The notes under the pieces: generated by a model
Databases searched by the model: none
Told to the model about the DNA's origin: nothing
Seen by the model: only the letters and a program-made list of their open reading frames with translations
Assembly: GCA_038142525.1 (NCBI GenBank)
Contig: JAYQKE010000015.1
Location: forward strand, 558,001-622,000
Length of the DNA: 64,000 nucleotides
Source: CAJQHK01 sp038142525
GTDB lineage: Bacteria; Pseudomonadota; Alphaproteobacteria; Rickettsiales; UBA1997
Direction of reading: 5' to 3'
Made by a program: the position numbers and the translations under genes
Part shown: piece by piece, positions 58,390-64,000 of the stretch
How the letters are laid out: every line of letters starts with the position of its first letter
Numbering within the stretch: the stretch's first letter is position 1

Positions 58390-59601
58390 CAAGAATTTAA
58401 TATCTTATTCCCTACTTGCTTTTTGCTTATCTTTTATGGGTTTGCCATTATATATTTACTTACCTAATTATTACGCTGATAATTTTGGTGTTACCTTACA
58501 AAATATTGCCATAATTTTGTTTGTAACTAGATTAATTGATGCAGTGCAAGATCCAATTTTTGGTATATTTAGTGATAAATATTCATATTTAAAAAGAAAA
58601 ATAATTTGCTACCTTTCTCCCTTTATGGGTCTTTCTTTTTTATTATTATTTTACCCTTTAGATATTATTAATATTCATCTTTGGCTTATTATTTTTTTAG
58701 TAATAAGTTTTAGTTTGTTCAGTGCAGTCTATATCAATTATCAATCATATTCAGTAGCTTTTAGTGAAGATTATCATACTAAAACTAAAATCATTGCTTA
58801 TCGTGAATTTGCTTTTATTTCTGGAATTATTTTTCTTCGCTTTAATTCCAGCGATCTTATTCAAAATTTTTGATGAAGTTACAAGTTTTTTGATAGTTGG
58901 TATAAGTTATTTTATTTTAGCGACTATTTTTTCTATTATTTTTTATTTTTTTGCACCAAAAAATCTTTATCAGAATAATCAAGAATCTGATTTTAAAGAA
59001 CTTTTTTCAAATAAGATTTTAAAAAAAGTTCTCAATAATTTTTTTATTTAATGCTGTTTCTTCAGCAATTCCAGCTGTATTACTTATATTTTTTGTTGAA
59101 AAAGTTTTAGTAGCTAAAGATTTACTTGGAATATTTTTACTACTTTATTTTGTTGGATTAATGATAGGAGCAATTTTTTGGACAAAATTATCAAAAATAC
59201 TTGATAATAAATCCAGAACTTGGTTAATTTCAATGTTTCTAACCTTATTTGTCTTTGGTTTTTGTTATTTTTTGGAAGAGGGTGATATTCTTTTTTATGG
59301 TTTAATTTGTATTTTTTCTGGAATTGGCTTTGGAGGTGATTTTGCTTTAGCTTACTCTATTTTAACTGATATTATTCAAAAATATAAATTACAAGATGAA
59401 CAGACAATAATTTTTGGTATTTGTAATTTTATTGTTAAAATTTCTTTAACTTTAGCCTCTTCTATTTTAATATATTTTGTAGGTTTTTTTGAAAATGATA
59501 CAATTTTACAAACGGAATTTATTTCATTTTCCTACGCTCTTTTACCAATATTTTTCCGCGCATTTGCCGGGTTAACATTATTCAGAAATTTTAAAAAATG
59601 A
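58376..59601 (+). CDS. MFS transporter (GPH/MFS_2-like), two frame breaks
   Basis: Twelve-helix secondary transporter, ~408 codons. The start shows LPLYIYLPNYYADNFGVTLQ, FVTRLIDAVQDPIFGIFSDK and RKIICYLSPFMGLS, the GPH-type MFS_2 pattern with the acidic DAVQDP motif. There is one extra base near 58836 (restored SGIIFFALIPAILFK) and one extra T in the T7 run 59039-59045 (restored NNFLFNAVSSAIPAVLL). The C-terminal half has GDFALAYSILTDIIQKYKL. Substrate unknown; the clustered lipid-type genes suggest a lipid or lipid precursor rather than sugar. It overlaps the upstream gene by 14 bp and the downstream one by 4 bp. Confidence 0.8.
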
Positions 59602-60143
59602 AAAATTTATTTCTAAAATTAACCTTAATCATTTCAATTATGTCTTTATTTTCTTGTTCTAATATTACACCAAAAACCTATGAAAATAATAATCCAAAAT
59701 TGGATATTAGAGATTTTTTAAGTGGCAAAGTAAAGGCCTGGGGCATGTTAGAGGATAGGTCTGGAAAAGTAACTAGAAGATTTGTAGTTGATATGGAAGG
59801 AAGATGGAATGGTAATGAAGGAGTTTTAGAGGAATATTTTACTTTTGATGATGGAGAAAAAAGTGAAAGAATTTGGACCATTAAATTTAGCGATGATCAT
59901 AATTTTACTGCAAAATTTGCCGATGTAATTGGTATGGCTAAGGGTTCGCAATATGGTAATGCGATGCAGATGGAATATATTTTGGATTTAGAAATTGATA
60001 GAGAGAAGAAGACCAGATATAATGTAAAATTAGATGATTGGATGTATCTTTTGGATGAAAAAATCCTAGTTAATAAGTCAGATATTAAAAAATTTGGAAT
60101 TACTTGGGCTAGATTGACTATATTTTTCCAGAAAATTAATTAA
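59598..60143 (+). CDS. DUF3833-family lipoprotein
   Basis: 181 residues. The signal ends SIMSLFSCSN, a lipobox-type Cys. The body shows LDIRDFLSGKVKAWGMLEDR, SGKVTRRFVVDMEGRW, GVLEEYFTFDDGEKSERIW and a C-terminal WMYLLDEKILVNKSD, typical of the DUF3833 family, a lipocalin-like fold of unknown function found beside cfa and SDR genes. The ATG (59598) overlaps the MFS stop by 4 bp. Intact. Confidence 0.82.
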   Translation: MKNLFLKLTLIISIMSLFSCSNITPKTYENNNPKLDIRDFLSGKVKAWGMLEDRSGKVTRRFVVDMEGRWNGNEGVLEEYFTFDDGEKSERIWTIKFSDDHNFTAKFADVIGMAKGSQYGNAMQMEYILDLEIDREKKTRYNVKLDDWMYLLDEKILVNKSDIKKFGITWARLTIFFQKIN

Positions 60144-60145
60144 TA

Positions 60146-60892
60146 GTGTCTAATAATTATAAAAATAAAAATATTCTAATTATTGGCGGTAGCTTTGGAA
60201 TTGGTGAAGCTCTTTGCTGTGAATTATCCGAATTGGGAGCAAATTTAGCAATTTCTGCCAGATCAAAAGATAAGATTAATAATTTATGTTTTAAGTTATC
60301 AGGAGATCATTTGGCAATTCCGTGTGATATTTTAAAAAGAACTGATCTGCAAAATCTTCAGAAAGAAATTTTTCAAAAATGGCAAAAAATTGATTTAATA
60401 ATTTTTTGCGCCGGCGCCTATCAGCCAATGAATTTAGAAAATTTTAATATTAAAGAAGCTAAAAATATTTTAGATATTAATTTTGTTAGTTTTTTTGATT
60501 TTATCGATGTTTTTCTACCAGATTTTAAAAAAGAAAAAATTAAACATTTAGCAGTAATTTCTTCAGTTGCTGGATATTTTGGTATGCCCAACTCTCTTTC
60601 CTATGGTGCATCAAAGGCGGGCCTTTCACATCTTACGGAAAGTTTATATTATGAATTAAAAAAATATCAAACCAAAGTACAATTAATTAATCCTGCTTTT
60701 GTCAAAACTCGTCTTACGGATAAAAATGATTTTAAAATGCCAGGAATAATTTCTAGCCAAAAAGCAGCGAAAATTATTATTAAAAAATTACCTAAAAAAC
60801 AATTTGAAATTGCTTTTCCTTGGGTTTTTATTTTTGCTATTAAGATGTTATGCCATTTCTCCTTTTTAAGGAGGTTTTTGCTATATAAGTAA
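60146..60892 (+). CDS. Short-chain dehydrogenase/reductase
   Basis: Classical SDR, 248 residues. The Rossmann turn GGSFGIGEALCCEL, ISARSKDKI after beta-2, CAGAYQP (NAG counterpart), catalytic Ser in VISSVAGYFGMPNS and YGASKAG (YxxxK) are all present, followed by LINPAFVKTRLTD. The start is GTG 60146, two bases after the DUF3833 stop; no nearby ATG fits. It belongs to the DUF3833-linked SDR group. Substrate unknown, probably a lipid-type hydroxyl or keto compound. Last gene of the cluster. Confidence 0.88.
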   Translation: MSNNYKNKNILIIGGSFGIGEALCCELSELGANLAISARSKDKINNLCFKLSGDHLAIPCDILKRTDLQNLQKEIFQKWQKIDLIIFCAGAYQPMNLENFNIKEAKNILDINFVSFFDFIDVFLPDFKKEKIKHLAVISSVAGYFGMPNSLSYGASKAGLSHLTESLYYELKKYQTKVQLINPAFVKTRLTDKNDFKMPGIISSQKAAKIIIKKLPKKQFEIAFPWVFIFAIKMLCHFSFLRRFLLYK

Positions 60893-60929
60893 ATTTCCAT
60901 AGCCCTACAGTTTTGCTATCAATAATACT

Positions 60930-61009
60930 ATAGGAACCTCTGAAAAACTAAAAAGGTCAAAAAGATCAATTTTGCTAAATACATATTTTAGTTTTTCAGA
61001 GGTTCCTAT
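60930..61009. repeat. 80-bp palindromic MITE-like element with IS5-type ends
   Basis: Perfect ends ATAGGAACCTCTGAAAAACT and AGTTTTTCAGAGGTTCCTAT, with a short interior containing GATCAATTTTGCTAAATACA as in the 57170 copy (there inverted). The shortest complete copy in the window and the best preserved. It lies between the SDR gene and nhaA. Confidence 0.88.
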
Positions 61010-61120
61010 AAAATCCTTTTTGAACATTTGTTAATTGCAATTATATTTTAATAAATTATATTCTCTCATCTGCAATTTATCTTTATGATATGAATAAGAA
61101 ATGGTATAAATTCAATTTAA
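61010..61120 (+). promoter_or_regulatory. nhaA upstream region
   Basis: AAATGGTATAAATTC with TATAAA at 61105-61110 and TGG before it is a likely extended -10 box about 11 bp before the start codon; no clear -35 box is seen. The leader would be very short. Confidence 0.4.
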
Positions 61121-62335
61121 ATGAAAAGATTAATTAAAAATTTCTTTAAGTCCGAATCTTCCAGTGGTATTATTTTATTATTATTTGCCATTTTGGCAAT
61201 GGTCTGTGTCAATTCATCGCTTAGACCTTATTATGACTCATTTTTTACCTCTAATTTAAATCTCGATCTTTCTTTCATTGGTATTTTTAAGGAAATGACT
61301 ATAAAATTATGGGTTGATGATGCTTTAATGGCTATATTTTTCTTTTTAATTGGTATTGAATTAAAGCATGAAATTGTTAATGGTGAATTATCTCATAAGC
61401 CAGCAATTATCAAACCCCTTGCGGCAGCAATTGGTGGTATTATTGTTCCTGCTTTAATTTTTGCTCATATTAATGAGGGTGTTGATCAAAATATGAGAGG
61501 CTGGGCTATTCCAACTGCAACGGATATTGCTTTTGCCGTTGGTGTTTTAAATCTATTTGGTAGCAGAGTACCAAAATCTTTGAAAGTATTTTTAGTAGCT
61601 TTAGCAGTAATAGATGATTTAGTGGCAATTTTGATCATTGCTTTTTTCTATAGTGATAACATTTCAATTAAATATATTGAGATGGCATTTATTGTTTTTT
61701 TACTTTTATTTATTTTAAATCGTAAACAAATTACAGCTATCAGTCCCTATTTAATTTTAGGTGCTATGTTATGGATTTTTGTTTTAAAATCTGGTGTTCA
61801 TGCAACTATTGCTGGTGTGACATTGGCTATGTTTTTACCATGTAAAATTAAACATAGAAGAAGAAATATTGCGCCACTTTATTTTATGGAAAAAATCCTT
61901 CATAAGCCAGTTAATTACATTATCTTGCCAATTTTTGCTTTTGCCAGTGCTGGTATTGTTTTTGAGGGTATGAAATTAAGTATTTTACTTGATCCTTTAG
62001 TTGCTGGCATCATATTTGGTCTTTTTGTTGGTAAACAAGTTGGTGTAATTGTGGCTGTAATATTAATTAATAAATTAAAAATTGTTTATTTCTTTAGGGG
62101 CGCCAATGTTTTACAATTTTATGGCGTTGCTCTTTTAACTGGTATTGGCTTTACTATGAGTTTATTTATTGGTAATTTAGCTTTCAGCGATCCTGAAATA
62201 TTAAATAAGGTAAGAATTGGTGTTATGGTTGGTTCAGCTATTTCGGCGATTATTGGCTCTATTTTGATTTATATTGGTACTAAAAAGATGCAAAAATTAC
62301 AAGCCAGTAAACATCATAATATAGTTGCAAAATAA
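61121..62335 (+). CDS. nhaA: Na+/H+ antiporter NhaA
   Basis: Electrogenic antiporter exporting Na+ in exchange for H+, for pH and sodium balance. 404 residues, about 12 helices, intact. Functional motifs: LWVDDALMAIFFFLIGIELK (substrate funnel), AIPTATDIAFAVGVLNLFGS (the D133 region), VALAVIDDLVAILIIAFFY (the paired Asp, D163-D164 of E. coli) and GIGFTMSLFIGNLAF. secA begins 4 bp after its stop, so both may share a transcript. Confidence 0.95.
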   Translation: MKRLIKNFFKSESSSGIILLLFAILAMVCVNSSLRPYYDSFFTSNLNLDLSFIGIFKEMTIKLWVDDALMAIFFFLIGIELKHEIVNGELSHKPAIIKPLAAAIGGIIVPALIFAHINEGVDQNMRGWAIPTATDIAFAVGVLNLFGSRVPKSLKVFLVALAVIDDLVAILIIAFFYSDNISIKYIEMAFIVFLLLFILNRKQITAISPYLILGAMLWIFVLKSGVHATIAGVTLAMFLPCKIKHRRRNIAPLYFMEKILHKPVNYIILPIFAFASAGIVFEGMKLSILLDPLVAGIIFGLFVGKQVGVIVAVILINKLKIVYFFRGANVLQFYGVALLTGIGFTMSLFIGNLAFSDPEILNKVRIGVMVGSAISAIIGSILIYIGTKKMQKLQASKHHNIVAK

Positions 62336-62339
62336 AAAT

Positions 62340-64000
62340 ATGTTAAATTTTATTCTAAAGAAATTTTTTGGTTCGGTAAATGACCGTATAGTCAAATCCT
62401 TTGATCCAATTATTAAAAAAATCAATTCTCTTGAAGACGAAATATCAAAATTATCAGATGAAGATCTGAAAAATAAAACTGAGTTTTTTAAAGGTGAATT
62501 AAAAAATGGTAAGACTCTTGATGATATTTTACCAGAAGCCTTTGCTGTAGTTCGTGAGGCGGCTAAAAGGGTTCTGAATATGCGTCATTTTGATGTGCAG
62601 CTAGTTGGAGGTATTATTTTACATCAAGGAAAAATTGCTGAGATGAAAACGGGTGAAGGTAAAACTCTGGTTTCAACTCTGCCATCATATCTTAACGCCC
62701 TTTCTGGTAAATCGGTCCATATTGTAACAGTTAATGATTATCTTGCTAAAAGAGATTCCGCCTGGATGGGCCAAATTCACGAATTTTTAGGTTTAAAAGT
62801 TGCTTGTATTACCAATGATGTAGACGATGAAGAGCGCAAAAAAATCTATCAGTCTGATATTGTTTATGCTACTAATAATGAATTGGGATTTGATTTTTTA
62901 AGAGATAATATGAAATTTTCTCTTGATGATATGGTAACTCGTGGTCGTCACTTTGCCATTATTGATGAGGTTGACTCAATTTTAATTGATGAATCACGAA
63001 GCCCATTAATTATTTCTGGTCCAACTAATGATAATTCAACTCTTTATGAACAGGTTAATAAATTAATCCCAAAATTATCACAAGAAGACTATGAGATTGA
63101 AGAAAAATCACGCCATATTTTTCTAACAGAAACAGGGTCGGAGCATGCAGAATCAATTTTAAAAGAGCAGGGCCTGATTGAGAAGGAATCTTCTTTATTT
63201 GATATGGATAATATGACCATTATGCATCACTTTAACCAAGCTCTTAAGGCTCATAAATTATTTAAAAATAATAGTGATTATATTGTTAAAAATGGCAATT
63301 TGGTAATTATTGATGAATTTACTGGAAGGATGCAGGAAGGTAGAAGATTTTCAGATGGTTTACATCAAGCTCTTGAGTCTAAGGAAGGTTTGAGGGTAAA
63401 AAATGAAAATCAAACTCTGTCATCGATTACTTTTCAAAATTATTTTCGTCTTTATGATAAATTATCGGGTATGACCGGTACTGCCATTACTGAGGCTTCT
63501 GAATTTGAAGAAATTTATAATCTAAAAGTTGTTCAAGTGCCAACTCACAGAAAAATTAACAGAATTGATGAAGATGATGAGATTTATAAAAGCAAAGCTG
63601 AAAAATATAAGGCAATAGTTAAAGAAATTAAAGAATGTTATGAAAAGAAGCGACCAATTTTGGTTGGTACGGTGACTATTGAAAATTCTGAATCCTTATC
63701 CAAATTACTAAAAAAAGAAAAATTACCGCATCAAGTTTTAAATGCAAAATTTCATAGAGAAGAATCGAAAATTATTTCTCAAGCTGGTATTCCAGGGGCA
63801 ATTACCATTGCTACTAATATGTCAGGGCGTGGAACTGATATTATGCTTGGTGGTAATAGGGAGGCTTTTATTGAAGATTTAAAACAAAAAAAATTAACCA
63901 AGGCAAAATTACAAGAAAGAATTGATTTAATTGATAAAAAGATCAAGGAAGATAAAAAAATTGCCATTGAAGCTGGAGGGCTTTATGTTTTAGGAACGGA
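62340..64000 (+). CDS. secA: SecA preprotein translocase ATPase, 5' part
   Basis: Motor ATPase driving secretory proteins through SecYEG. 553 codons are present and the gene runs off the right edge without a break. NBD1: MKTGEGKTLVSTLPSYLNAL (Walker A), VTVNDYLAKRDSAWMG, FDFLRDNM and AIIDEVDSILIDESRSPLII (Walker B). The preprotein cross-linking domain follows, then DEFTGRMQEGRRFSDGLHQA, LSGMTGTAITEASEF and NBD2 with ATNMSGRGTDIMLGGN. ATG 62340 gives the normal start LNFILKKFFGSVNDRIVKSF. Confidence 0.97.
   Translation, partial: MLNFILKKFFGSVNDRIVKSFDPIIKKINSLEDEISKLSDEDLKNKTEFFKGELKNGKTLDDILPEAFAVVREAAKRVLNMRHFDVQLVGGIILHQGKIAEMKTGEGKTLVSTLPSYLNALSGKSVHIVTVNDYLAKRDSAWMGQIHEFLGLKVACITNDVDDEERKKIYQSDIVYATNNELGFDFLRDNMKFSLDDMVTRGRHFAIIDEVDSILIDESRSPLIISGPTNDNSTLYEQVNKLIPKLSQEDYEIEEKSRHIFLTETGSEHAESILKEQGLIEKESSLFDMDNMTIMHHFNQALKAHKLFKNNSDYIVKNGNLVIIDEFTGRMQEGRRFSDGLHQALESKEGLRVKNENQTLSSITFQNYFRLYDKLSGMTGTAITEASEFEEIYNLKVVQVPTHRKINRIDEDDEIYKSKAEKYKAIVKEIKECYEKKRPILVGTVTIENSESLSKLLKKEKLPHQVLNAKFHREESKIISQAGIPGAITIATNMSGRGTDIMLGGNREAFIEDLKQKKLTKAKLQERIDLIDKKIKEDKKIAIEAGGLYVLGT

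Noticed and set aside
1..64000. tRNA, rRNA and CRISPR loci
   Set aside because: Intergenic regions were read on both strands; no cloverleaf-like GC-richer blocks, rRNA motifs or regularly spaced repeats were recognised.

Overview
The window is strongly AT-rich (roughly 70% by eye). Its gene set points to a host-associated alphaproteobacterium of the Rickettsiales or a close relative. The signs are a Rickettsiales-type scattered VirB type IV secretion system (VirB4, a giant VirB6, VirB10), the ~180-kDa NAD-glutamate dehydrogenase, a TlyC/CorC protein, MlaA and BamE, a PopZ-like polar protein, and no visible regulators. The species cannot be named from the sequence. No rRNA, tRNA or CRISPR array was seen.

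Layout. 1-9150: start of rodA (minus), then gyrB, a small lipoprotein, gatC, coaBC, rppH, leuB, a Cys-rich secreted protein, tolQ, nrdB and a small membrane protein. 9150-11218: a wreckage zone with a scrambled FMN-reductase pseudogene, an IS1-family element with an 8-bp target duplication, and IS5 fragments. 11219-16229: split glycine decarboxylase (gcvPA-gcvPB), tlyC and purB. 16438-18410: a complete IS5-family element inserted against a 5'-truncated second transposase. 18820-25031 (minus): mlaA-bamE-murJ, virB10, a dicarboxylate/amino-acid symporter and a lipoprotein. 25097-35682: mfd, fusA, glmU, rlmE, fadE. 35679-46042 (minus): one tightly packed operon virB4-virB6-pgpA-prepilin-prepilin/S74-OmpA lipoprotein. 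46205-64000: infC, gdhB, a PopZ-like acidic protein, rplY, ubiG, dnaK, rnpA, a four-gene lipid-type cluster (chalcone-isomerase-like, MFS, DUF3833, SDR), nhaA and the 5' part of secA.

Two things stand out. First, the VirB4/VirB6 operon runs without gaps into two paralogous prepilin-like proteins. One ends in a phage tail-spike type S74 intramolecular chaperone domain, which suggests an unusual surface appendage. Second, the intergenic DNA is filled with palindromic repeat families. Some share terminal repeats with the resident IS5 element, two share a central hairpin, and one carries an outward extended -10 promoter. Repeat ends also supply stop codons to several genes.

About twenty coding regions, including gyrB, dnaK, infC, rnpA and gdhB, are interrupted by 1-2 nt indels or single stop codons while both flanks stay fully conserved. 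Sequencing or assembly indels are the simplest explanation. I annotate each such gene across its break and state where the break is.
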